This document shows positions 1 through 4,992 of a stretch of DNA of 5,738 nucleotides, in pieces (the first letter of the stretch is position 1; each line of letters starts with the position of its first letter). The position numbers and the translations under genes were made by a program. Origin of the DNA: an uncultured Alphaproteobacteria bacterium (GTDB taxonomy: Bacteria; Pseudomonadota; Alphaproteobacteria; Rhizobiales; Beijerinckiaceae); contig CALCZO010000136.1 in the NCBI GenBank assembly GCA_937903315.1, positions 1 through 5,738 on the forward strand. Reading direction: 5' to 3'. Below the pieces are notes generated by a model. The model worked only from the letters and a program-made list of their open reading frames with translations, did no database searches and was not told where the DNA came from.

Positions 1-122
1 AGCCGATCATCGAGATCGTCGGCGACGCGCTCGAGCAGGAAGCGTTCGGCACCCTCGGCCAGCGCCCGCTCCATCCTGCGGCGCAGCAGGGCCCGATCGA
101 AGATCTGGGGAACATCACTCAT
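1..122 (-). CDS. SAM-dependent methyltransferase, BioC/NDUFAF5-like (5' part only)
   Basis: Reading leftward from ATG at 122-120 gives 40 codons with no stop before the edge of the window. The N-terminus contains QIFDRALLRRR near residues 6-16, followed by a run like FLLERVADDLDDR. I recognise this from alphaproteobacterial methyltransferases annotated as BioC-like, relatives of mitochondrial NDUFAF5. The SAM-binding motifs lie outside the window, so the assignment rests on this N-terminal signature and on the neighbour: these genes commonly sit divergent to comF. NDUFAF5 acts in complex I assembly as an arginine hydroxylase, while BioC methylates malonyl-ACP for biotin synthesis. Which activity applies cannot be told from 40 residues. 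The start is supported by the match to the family N-terminus. The only purine-rich stretch upstream (GAGG) is one base from the ATG, too close to be a normal ribosome binding site. Confidence 0.72.
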   Translation of the reverse strand, partial: MSDVPQIFDRALLRRRMERALAEGAERFLLERVADDLDDR

Positions 123-196
123 GCCTCAGGCTTAGGCGGCGGCCGTGCGCGATGCAACCTCTCCCGCACCGCCTCCCGTCGTGCTAGCATGCCGCC
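123..196. other. Divergent intergenic region, methyltransferase / comF
   Basis: This 74-bp gap must hold the promoters of both divergent genes, but I see no convincing one. On the minus strand there is TTGCAT, 17 bases, then TAAGCC, a weak match. On the plus strand TAGCAT at 185-190 resembles a -10 box, but it has no -35 partner and would place the transcript start almost on the comF ATG. No Shine-Dalgarno precedes either start at normal spacing. Leaderless or weakly initiated translation is possible for comF but unproven. Confidence 0.4.
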
Positions 197-1003
197 ATGG
201 AGACACCGGGCGAAATCACCGCCGACGTCACCGGCGCGGCGTCGCCCGGCTGGATGCGGCGCTGGCTGCCGCGGTTCGGCCGGACCATGCTCGATGTCGT
301 CTATCCGGCCCATTGTCCGGGCTGCGGCAGCGGCACGGCCGAACCAGGCACGCTCTGCGGACCGTGCTGGGCGACGATTCCCTTCATCGCCCGGCCCTAT
401 TGCGAACGCCTCGGCGTGCCTTTCGGCATCGATATCGGCGGCCCGCTGCTGTCCCCTGCCGCAATTGCCGAACCGCCGGTGTTCGATCGGGCCCGCGCCG
501 TCGCACTGCACGATGGCCATGCCCGCGCCTTCGTCCATCGGCTGAAATTCTCAGACAAGCTTGATCTGGCACGCCCGATGGGGCGGATGATGGCCGCTGC
601 CGGGGCCGAGGTGCTGGCCGGTGCCGATGCGCTGGTGCCCGTCCCGCTGCACTGGACGCGCTATCTCTGGCGCCGCTTCAACCAGTCCGAAGCGCTGGCC
701 GAGGAGGTTGGCCACTGGTCCGGCATTCCGGTGGCGCCCCGCCTGATCCGCCGCACCAAACGCACCCCGCAGCAGATCGGCCTGACCCGCAACCAGCGCA
801 TCGCCAACCTGCAGGGCGCCTTCGCGGTGCCGGATGTCGCGCGACCGATGATCGAGGGCCGCCGGCTCGTTCTGATCGACGATGTGCACACCACCGGTGC
901 CACGCTGAACGCCTGCGCCCGCGTTCTGCGCCGGGCCGGGGCAAGCGGCGTCGATGTCGTCACCTTCACCAAGGTTGCAGACGGGCTGGCCAACCCCATA
1001 TGA
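197..1003 (+). CDS. comF: ComF family phosphoribosyltransferase-like protein
   Basis: A 268-residue protein of the ComF/GntX family, of usual length for alphaproteobacteria. The N-terminus has a zinc-ribbon-like module: C40-x2-C43 (HCPGCG) and C54-x2-C57 (CGPC), with a fifth cysteine at 69 in YCERLG, where many ComF proteins have a CxxC pair. The C-terminal half is a type I phosphoribosyltransferase fold. It includes VPVPLH (147-152), RFNQSEALA (160-168), TPQQIGLTRNQR (190-201) and the PRPP-binding loop VLIDDVHTTGAT (225-236) with the adjacent acidic pair D228-D229. In naturally competent bacteria ComF acts in DNA uptake, but in most bacteria, probably including this one, the role is unsettled. 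The frame is closed by TAG at 185-187, so ATG 197 is the first possible start. Met20 is an alternative. It is probably the first gene of an operon with grxC. Confidence 0.9.
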   Translation: METPGEITADVTGAASPGWMRRWLPRFGRTMLDVVYPAHCPGCGSGTAEPGTLCGPCWATIPFIARPYCERLGVPFGIDIGGPLLSPAAIAEPPVFDRARAVALHDGHARAFVHRLKFSDKLDLARPMGRMMAAAGAEVLAGADALVPVPLHWTRYLWRRFNQSEALAEEVGHWSGIPVAPRLIRRTKRTPQQIGLTRNQRIANLQGAFAVPDVARPMIEGRRLVLIDDVHTTGATLNACARVLRRAGASGVDVVTFTKVADGLANPI

Positions 1004-1013
1004 AGGCTCGAAC

Positions 1014-1018
1014 GAGGG
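1014..1018 (+). promoter_or_regulatory. Ribosome binding site of grxC
   Basis: GAGGG lies 9 bases before the ATG at 1028, in the 24-bp gap after the comF stop. It fixes the grxC start and indicates that grxC has its own translation initiation even if co-transcribed with comF. Confidence 0.6.
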
Positions 1019-1027
1019 ACAATCGCG

Positions 1028-1291
1028 ATGGCCAATCCTGAAATCACCATCTACACCAAGGGCTACTGCCCCTATTGCCACGACGCCAAGGCCTTGCTGA
1101 CGCGCAAGGGGGTCGCCTTCGACGAGATCGATGTCGCAGCAAGCCGCGAGGAGTTCGCCAGCATGGTGGCGCGCGCCGGCGGCCGTACCACGGTGCCGCA
1201 GATCTTCATCGGCGGCCGCCATGTCGGGGGCTGCGATGATCTCTACGCGCTCGATTCGCGCGGCGGGCTCGATCCGATGTTGAAAGGCTGA
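1028..1291 (+). CDS. grxC: Glutaredoxin 3 (class I dithiol glutaredoxin)
   Basis: An 87-residue cytosolic thiol-disulfide oxidoreductase that uses glutathione to reduce protein disulfides and mixed disulfides. The active site CPYC is at 14-17, following ITIYTKGY. TVPQIFIGG (55-63) supplies the cis-proline loop and the start of the glutathione-binding surface. GGCDDLYAL (67-75) completes the glutathione site, with an extra cysteine at 69 comparable to Cys65 of E. coli Grx3. The dithiol CPYC form distinguishes it from the monothiol CGFS glutaredoxins that work mainly in Fe-S transfer. Length and motif order are complete. It lies 24 bp after comF and 8 bp before the DUF1178 gene, which suggests co-transcription. 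In the related genomes I remember, a nitrilase-family gene often follows grxC; none is present here. Confidence 0.96.
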   Translation: MANPEITIYTKGYCPYCHDAKALLTRKGVAFDEIDVAASREEFASMVARAGGRTTVPQIFIGGRHVGGCDDLYALDSRGGLDPMLKG

Positions 1292-1299
1292 CAGTCCAT

Positions 1300-1746
1300 A
1301 TGATCCGTTATGCGCTCCTGTGCGACAACGGCCATGATTTCGAGAGCTGGTTCCGCTCCTCGGATGATTTTGACATCCAGAAACGGCGCAAGCTGGTCGA
1401 ATGCCCGGTCTGTGCCTCGACCGCCGTGACCAAGCAGGTGATGGCACCGAAGGTGGCGCGCACCGACCTTGCCGTCGGGGCGACCGATGAGCCGGCCGGA
1501 CAGGTCGCGCTGATCGACCCCGAACACGAGGCGCTGCGCCGCCGGATCGAGGACCTGCGCCGGCAACTGACGGACAATTCGGAGAATGTCGGTCCGCGTT
1601 TCGCCGAGGAAGCCCGCAAGATCCACTATGGCGAGAGCGAAGCCCGGCTGATCCATGGCCGCGCCACCAACGAGGACGCGCGCGAGATGATCGAGGAAGG
1701 CATTCCCTTCCTGCCGCTGCCGGCCCTGCCGGACGAGCGCAACTGA
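1300..1746 (+). CDS. DUF1178 family protein
   Basis: A 148-residue protein of the DUF1178 family, whose biochemical function is unknown. The N-terminus starts MIRYALLCDNGHDFESWF and holds C8 and H12. A second knuckle, CPVC (35-38), is followed by a conserved VMAPKVAR stretch. C8, H12, C35 and C38 together resemble a small zinc ribbon; that they bind metal is inference. Residues 73-92 are charged and heptad-like (EHEALRRRIEDLRRQL), probably helical. The C-terminal family signature runs from VGPRFAEEARKIHYGE (97-112) to the EEGIPFLPLP stretch (132-141) and LPDERN (143-148). No signal peptide or membrane segment is visible, so it is likely cytosolic. The ATG lies in CATATG, 8 bp after the grxC stop. 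The only purine-rich upstream stretch (AAAGG, within the grxC end) is about 13 bases away, so translation is probably coupled to grxC. It is the last gene of the plus-strand run. Confidence 0.93.
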   Translation: MIRYALLCDNGHDFESWFRSSDDFDIQKRRKLVECPVCASTAVTKQVMAPKVARTDLAVGATDEPAGQVALIDPEHEALRRRIEDLRRQLTDNSENVGPRFAEEARKIHYGESEARLIHGRATNEDAREMIEEGIPFLPLPALPDERN

Positions 1747-1752
1747 CGTCAG
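1743..1752. repeat. 10-bp perfect palindrome spanning two convergent stop codons
   Basis: CTGACGTCAG reads the same on both strands. It contains the TGA of the DUF1178 gene (1744-1746) and, on the other strand, the TGA of ubiG (1751-1749). There is no loop and no T-tract, so it is not an intrinsic terminator. The symmetry may follow simply from two TGA stops meeting head-on around ACGT. Confidence 0.75.
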
Positions 1753-2486
1753 GGCCGCGTTGCGGTGATGAAGTAGTTGACCGCCGTATCGACCGACAGG
1801 CGCCAGGAATCGCCGAACGGCGAATAGACCATGCCCCGCGGCGTCCCCGGTTCGAGACCGGCTGACTGCAGCGCCGCGGCAAATTCACCCGGCGTGACGA
1901 ACTTCTCCCAGCGATGCGTGCCGACCGGCAGCCAGCGCAGGATATACTCCGCCCCGACGATGGCCAGCGCCAGCGCCCGTTTGGTCCGGTTCAGCGTCGA
2001 GCCGGCAAACAGTCCGCCCGGCCGCACCAGCCCGGCGGCAACCGCGACGAACCCCGCCACGTCGGGCACATGCTCGACCACTTCCATCGCCAGCACCACG
2101 TCGAAGGTCGCCCCCTCGGCAAGCACGTCTTCGGCCAGCCCGTCCCGGTAGGTGATCGTCAGCCCCTCGGCCGCCGCATGCTCGCGCGCCACGCCGATGT
2201 TGCCGGGTGCCGGATCGACCCCGGTCACGCGCGCCCCCATCCGCGCAAGCGGCTCGGACAGGATACCGCCGCCGCAGCCGATGTCGAGGATGGTCAGCCC
2301 GGCGAGCGGCTGGAACGAGCGCGGATCGCGGTGGAAATGGCCGCACAGCACATCGCGCAGGTAGGCCACCCGCACGGCATTGATCCTGTGCAGGGGTTTC
2401 ATCGGCCCGGCCTCGTCCCACCATTCGCGGGCAAGGGCATCGAACCGGCCAACCTCGCCGGCATCGACAGATGAGCGCTCAATCAT
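1749..2486 (-). CDS. ubiG: Ubiquinone biosynthesis O-methyltransferase UbiG (COQ3 homologue)
   Basis: A 245-residue class I SAM methyltransferase. It performs both O-methylations of ubiquinone synthesis: 2-polyprenyl-6-hydroxyphenol to the methoxy compound, and the final demethylubiquinol to ubiquinol step, at the inner membrane surface. The UbiG N-terminal signature RFDALAREWWDEAGPMKPLH spans 14-33. SAM motif I LDIGCGGGI is at 67-75, the acidic residue ending strand 2 is D91 (GVDP), motif II AMEVVEHV is at 133-140 and the family-specific STLNRT at 163-168. HRWEKFV (191-197) and the C-terminal MVYSPFGDSWRLS (219-231), then VNYF (236-239), are also typical of UbiG. The frame stays open to 2534 and offers ATGs at 2534, 2501 and 2486. 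I chose 2486 because AGGA lies 6 bases upstream; ATG 2501 lacks such a site. It is divergent from lysC, as I recall in other Hyphomicrobiales, and convergent with the DUF1178 gene. Confidence 0.95.
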   Translation of the reverse strand: MIERSSVDAGEVGRFDALAREWWDEAGPMKPLHRINAVRVAYLRDVLCGHFHRDPRSFQPLAGLTILDIGCGGGILSEPLARMGARVTGVDPAPGNIGVAREHAAAEGLTITYRDGLAEDVLAEGATFDVVLAMEVVEHVPDVAGFVAVAAGLVRPGGLFAGSTLNRTKRALALAIVGAEYILRWLPVGTHRWEKFVTPGEFAAALQSAGLEPGTPRGMVYSPFGDSWRLSVDTAVNYFITATRP

Positions 2487-2492
2487 GATCGT

Positions 2493-2496
2493 TCCT
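2493..2496 (-). promoter_or_regulatory. Ribosome binding site deciding the ubiG start
   Basis: On the minus strand AGGA lies 6 bases before ATG 2486-2484. It favours this start over ATG 2501 or ATG 2534, which have no purine-rich stretch at the right distance. Confidence 0.5.
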
Positions 2497-2544
2497 GACA
2501 TATCGTCGCGTTTGGGCACGCGGAGACTTCTCAAACGGCGTTTT

Positions 2545-2558
2545 GCGCTTTATAGCGC
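2545..2558. repeat. Inverted repeat over the shared -10 region of ubiG/lysC
   Basis: GCGCT-TTAT-AGCGC is a perfect 5-bp inverted repeat with a 4-base centre. It lies exactly over the candidate -10 boxes of both divergent promoters. It could be an operator half-site pair; with a 5-bp arm it could also be chance. Confidence 0.45.
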
Positions 2559-2641
2559 GCCACGGCGACGCTGGCATCTGTGATGGATGGTCTTTTTGTC
2601 GCCGGCCTAAGACCTGCAACCTGCAACGGCAACGGATCTCC

Positions 2642-3877
2642 ATGCCCCGCCTCGTGATGAAATTCGGCGGCACCTCGGTCGCCAACGTCGAGCGCATCAA
2701 GAACGTCGCACGCCATGTCAAGCGCGAGGTCGATGCCGGCAACGATGTCGCCGTGGTCGTCTCGGCGATGTCGGGCAAGACCAACGAGATGGTTGCATGG
2801 TGCAAGGAGACCGATCCGCTGTTCGACCAGCGCGAATATGACACGGTGGTTGCCTCGGGCGAGCAGGTCACCTCCGGGCTGCTCGCCATCGCGCTGCAGG
2901 CGCTGGGCCTCAAGGCCCGCTCGTGGCAGGGCTGGCAGATTCCGCTCTACACCGACGCGGCTCACGGTTCGGCCCGCATCGCCGGGGTCGACGGTTCGGG
3001 CATCCTCGCCGGCTTTGCCAAGGGCGAGGTCGCGGTCATTTCCGGGTTCCAGGGCATTCACAAGGAGACGGGCCGCATCGCCACGCTCGGTCGCGGCGGA
3101 TCGGATACCTCGGCTGTCGCGGTTGCCGCCGGACTTCAGGCCGACCGCTGCGACATCTACACCGATGTCGATGGCGTCTACACCACCGACCCCCGGATCG
3201 TGAAGAATGCCCGGCGCCTCGACAAGGTCGCCTTCGAGGAAATGCTCGAAATGGCCTCGCTCGGCGCGAAAGTCTTGCAGGTGCGCTCGGTCGAGCTCGC
3301 CATGGTTCACAACGTGCGCACCTATGTGCGCTCCAGTTTCGACGATCCTGCGGCGCCTCATCCGGGCACGCTGATCTGCAGCGAGGAGGACATCTTGGAA
3401 CAGCAGGTCATCACCGGCATCGCCTATTCGAAGGACGAGGCACAGATTTCGCTGCGCGGTGTCGCCGATCGTCCGGGCATCGCCGCCTCGATCTTCGAGC
3501 CGCTGGCCGCCGGCCACATCGTCGTCGACATGATCGTCCAGAACGTCTCGGAAGACGGCAAGTTCACCGACATCACCTTCACCGTGCCGGCCTCCGACTA
3601 TGACCGCGCGATGGACATTATCGGCAAGCTGAAGGGCGAGATCGGCTTCCGCGCGTTGCAGGGCGCCAAGAACGTTGCCAAGATTTCCGCGATCGGCATC
3701 GGCATGCGCTCGCACTCGGGCGTGGCGGCCAAGGCCTTCAAGGCGCTGGCCGAACGTGGCATCAACATCCGCGCCATCACCACGTCGGAGATCAAGTTCT
3801 CCGTGCTGATTGACGAGGAATTCACTGAGCTTGCGGTCCGCACGCTGCACCAGCTTTACGGGCTGGACGCGGCCTGA
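2642..3877 (+). CDS. lysC: Aspartate kinase (aspartokinase)
   Basis: A 411-residue monofunctional aspartokinase. It phosphorylates L-aspartate with ATP, the first step toward lysine, diaminopimelate, threonine and methionine, in the cytosol. The N-terminal amino acid kinase domain has KFGGTS at 7-12, VVSAMSGKTNEM near 39-50, GEQVTSGLL (73-81), the nucleotide loop GRGGSDTSA (150-158) and YTDVDGVYTTDPR (173-185). Two ACT domains follow, about 268-330 and 347-407, including NVSEDGKFTDITF (301-313) and TSEIKFSVLID (381-391). This arrangement is that of feedback-inhibited aspartokinases, with lysine and threonine as usual effectors. Length matches the family and no key residue is missing. The frame is open upstream to a TTG at 2543, but homology begins at the ATG 2642 (MPRLVMKFGG), so the extension is rejected. 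The following Rsm22 gene starts 9 bp after the stop, suggesting co-transcription. Confidence 0.97.
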   Translation: MPRLVMKFGGTSVANVERIKNVARHVKREVDAGNDVAVVVSAMSGKTNEMVAWCKETDPLFDQREYDTVVASGEQVTSGLLAIALQALGLKARSWQGWQIPLYTDAAHGSARIAGVDGSGILAGFAKGEVAVISGFQGIHKETGRIATLGRGGSDTSAVAVAAGLQADRCDIYTDVDGVYTTDPRIVKNARRLDKVAFEEMLEMASLGAKVLQVRSVELAMVHNVRTYVRSSFDDPAAPHPGTLICSEEDILEQQVITGIAYSKDEAQISLRGVADRPGIAASIFEPLAAGHIVVDMIVQNVSEDGKFTDITFTVPASDYDRAMDIIGKLKGEIGFRALQGAKNVAKISAIGIGMRSHSGVAAKAFKALAERGINIRAITTSEIKFSVLIDEEFTELAVRTLHQLYGLDAA

Positions 3878-3886
3878 TCGGCTCCA

Positions 3887-4873
3887 ATGACCCATGATCT
3901 GCCCGCTGCCATCCGCGCCGCTCTGGCCCGGCTGGCGGAAGGCCGGCGGATTGCGTCCCTGAAGGCGCGGCATGCGGACGTGTCGGGCCATTACCGCGCC
4001 GGCGGCGCGTCCTCCGCCGTCATCGACACCGACGAAGCCGTGGCCGCCTATGCGCTGGCGCGGATGCCGGCCACCTATGCCGCCGCCCGGCATGTTCTCC
4101 TGCGACTGGTCGAGGCCTGTCCAGAATGCGCGCCGCAGACCGCGCTGGACATCGGCTGCGGTCCGGGAACGGCGCTGATCGCCGCGCTCGATGCCTTCCC
4201 CACCCTGCGCTCGATCGCCGGGATCGATCACAGCCCGCTGTTCCTGCGCCTTGCGGCGGCACTCCTGGGTGAAACCGGAGTTCCGGCAGGCTCAGCGGCC
4301 AGTCTGCTGGCCGGCGATATGACCGCCGCCGCCGCTGCCCCGGCCGATCTGGTATTGTGCTCCTATGCACTGGTCGAACTCGCTGACCCTGTTGCCGCCG
4401 CGACGGTCGAACGGGCCTGGGCATTGACCCGTCAGCTGCTGATCCTGGTCGAGCCGGGCTCGCGCGCCGGCTTTGCCCGCATCAAGGCGGCCCGCAAGGC
4501 GCTGATCGCCGCCGGGGCCACCATCCTCGCGCCGTGCACGCATCAGGCCGCCTGCCCGATGGCCGACCCCGATTGGTGCCATTTTCCGGTCCGCGTCCAG
4601 CGCAGCCGCGAACATCGGCTGCTCAAGGGCGGCGAGGTGCCGTTCGAAGATGAAAAATTCAGCTACCTGATTGCGGCGCGGGCCATTCCCGCCCGTACCG
4701 GCGTCAGCGGACGGATCATCGCCCCGCCCGAGCGCACCAAGGCCGGCACGACCCTCTCGCTGTGCTCAGGCGACGGGCTGGCCGATCACGTCTTTCGGGC
4801 GCGCGACAAGGCCGACCGCGCCGTCCGCAAGCTCGCCTGGGGTGATGAACTGCCCTCTCAACAGGATCGCTGA
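3887..4873 (+). CDS. Rsm22/METTL17-family protein (methyltransferase-like ribosome assembly factor)
   Basis: A 328-residue member of the small ribosomal subunit Rsm22 family. Eukaryotic members (yeast Rsm22, human METTL17) act in mitochondrial small-subunit assembly; the bacterial role is largely inferred from them. A Rossmann methyltransferase core carries motif I LDIGCGPGTA (87-96), GIDHS (112-116), SYALVEL (159-165) and LVEPGSRAGFARI (187-199). The family signature follows: LAPCTHQAACPM (214-225), then DWCHFPVRVQRSREHRLLKGG (229-249) and FEDEKFSYLIAAR (253-265). C217, C223, C231 and C293 (LSLCSG) match the expected 4Fe-4S ligands of the family. An alanine-rich stretch at 146-152 looks like a surface linker. 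Whether it still methylates RNA is unclear. The ATG is 9 bp after the lysC stop with no strong ribosome site, so it probably depends on lysC transcription. Its position between lysC and ptsP is unusual in my experience. Confidence 0.9.
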   Translation: MTHDLPAAIRAALARLAEGRRIASLKARHADVSGHYRAGGASSAVIDTDEAVAAYALARMPATYAAARHVLLRLVEACPECAPQTALDIGCGPGTALIAALDAFPTLRSIAGIDHSPLFLRLAAALLGETGVPAGSAASLLAGDMTAAAAAPADLVLCSYALVELADPVAAATVERAWALTRQLLILVEPGSRAGFARIKAARKALIAAGATILAPCTHQAACPMADPDWCHFPVRVQRSREHRLLKGGEVPFEDEKFSYLIAARAIPARTGVSGRIIAPPERTKAGTTLSLCSGDGLADHVFRARDKADRAVRKLAWGDELPSQQDR

Positions 4874-4903
4874 TCATAAATTCAGCAATTGCATGGCGCT
4901 CCC

Positions 4904-4932
4904 CTTGGCGGTTGGCACGCTGCTCGCTATAG
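4904..4932 (+). promoter_or_regulatory. Candidate housekeeping sigma promoter of ptsP
   Basis: CTTGGC (4904-4909), 17 bases, then CTATAG (4927-4932). Against the alphaproteobacterial consensus CTTGAC-N17-CTATAT each box matches 5 of 6, at exactly the preferred spacing. Transcription would start near 4939-4941, giving a leader of about 52 bases before GTG 4993. Confidence 0.5.
4912..4928 (+). promoter_or_regulatory. Candidate sigma-54 (RpoN) -24/-12 promoter of ptsP
   Basis: TTGGCACG (4912-4919), four bases, then TCGCT (4924-4928). Against the consensus YTGGCACG-N4-TTGCW there is a single mismatch (C for the second T of the -12 element). The invariant GG (4914-4915) and GC (4926-4927) are present with the required 12-base step. 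The predicted start is near 4939. Its -12 element abuts the -10 box of the housekeeping candidate, so the two holoenzymes could not bind together. No activator site was identified; it would lie inside the Rsm22 gene. Confidence 0.45.
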
Positions 4933-4950
4933 GGCGATAAGGCTGTCGTG

Positions 4951-4965
4951 CCGGCTCCGGGCCGG
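4951..4965 (+). repeat. Small hairpin in the ptsP leader
   Basis: CCGGC-TCCGG-GCCGG forms a 5-bp GC stem with a 5-base loop. No T-tract follows, so it is not an intrinsic terminator. It ends 11 bases before the ribosome binding site and does not cover it. A role is not evident. Confidence 0.35.
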
Positions 4966-4976
4966 ACAATCGATCG

Positions 4977-4981
4977 GGAGG
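4977..4981 (+). promoter_or_regulatory. Ribosome binding site of ptsP
   Basis: GGAGG lies 11 bases before the GTG start at 4993, slightly farther than ideal. A second GGAGG at 4999-5003 falls within the gene and could serve only an in-frame GTG at 5017, which would remove the conserved N-terminus MRGG. Confidence 0.5.
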
Positions 4982-4992
4982 TCGTAACGCTC

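Larger units (their letters stand above)
2487..2641. promoter_or_regulatory. Divergent ubiG / lysC control region
   Basis: This is the only gap between the two divergent genes, 155 bp long. For lysC (plus), a candidate promoter is TTCTCA (2528-2533), 17 bases, then TATAGC (2551-2556), 4 of 6 matches at each box, giving a leader of about 80 bases. For ubiG (minus), the candidate -10 is TATAAA (2554-2549, 5 of 6), with ATGCCA (2577-2572, 4 of 6) as -35 at 17 bases. The two -10 boxes overlap on opposite strands, so the promoters would compete. The leader before lysC contains a tandem CTGCAAC (2614-2620 and 2621-2627) and a weak ribosome site (GGA 5 bases before the ATG). It is too short for a lysine riboswitch, and I see no terminator-antiterminator pair. 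Confidence 0.45.
4874..4992 (+). other. Intergenic region upstream of ptsP
   Basis: This 119-bp gap has a short AT-richer start just after the Rsm22 stop, then two overlapping candidate promoters (4904-4932), a small hairpin (4951-4965) and a ribosome binding site (4977-4981). I see no terminator for the upstream genes, so read-through from lysC and the Rsm22 gene into ptsP is possible in addition to local promoters. Confidence 0.6.

Noticed and set aside
145..564. Overlapping plus-strand frames in the 5' part of comF
   Set aside because: They are alternative frames of comF with arginine-rich translations and no domain. The comF frame carries the zinc-ribbon cysteines and the phosphoribosyltransferase motifs.
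551..1888. A 445-codon minus-strand open frame across comF, grxC and DUF1178
   Set aside because: It covers three genes with clear family motifs on the other strand, and the translation is Arg/Pro/Ser-rich with no motif. It is a shadow frame.
2543..2641. N-terminal extension of lysC from TTG 2543
   Set aside because: The frame is open, but the 33 extra residues do not look like aspartokinase, the candidate lysC -10 box overlaps this stretch, and family homology begins at ATG 2642.
2560..2641. Lysine riboswitch or attenuator before lysC
   Set aside because: The leader is far too short for the lysine riboswitch. There is no terminator hairpin with a U-tract and no run of lysine or threonine codons.
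2531..4231. A 566-codon open frame antisense to lysC and the start of the Rsm22 gene
   Set aside because: It is the complement of strongly supported genes in high-G+C DNA, where antisense frames stay open by codon bias. Its composition (rich in Arg, His, Asp, Gly) shows no recognisable domain.
4322..4345. GCC-rich repeat in the Rsm22 gene as a possible slippage site
   Set aside because: It encodes a short alanine run in frame, and the downstream family signature is intact, so there is no sign of a frameshift.
4951..4965. Intrinsic terminator between the Rsm22 gene and ptsP
   Set aside because: The hairpin has a short stem and no following T-tract, and it lies downstream of the likely ptsP transcript starts.
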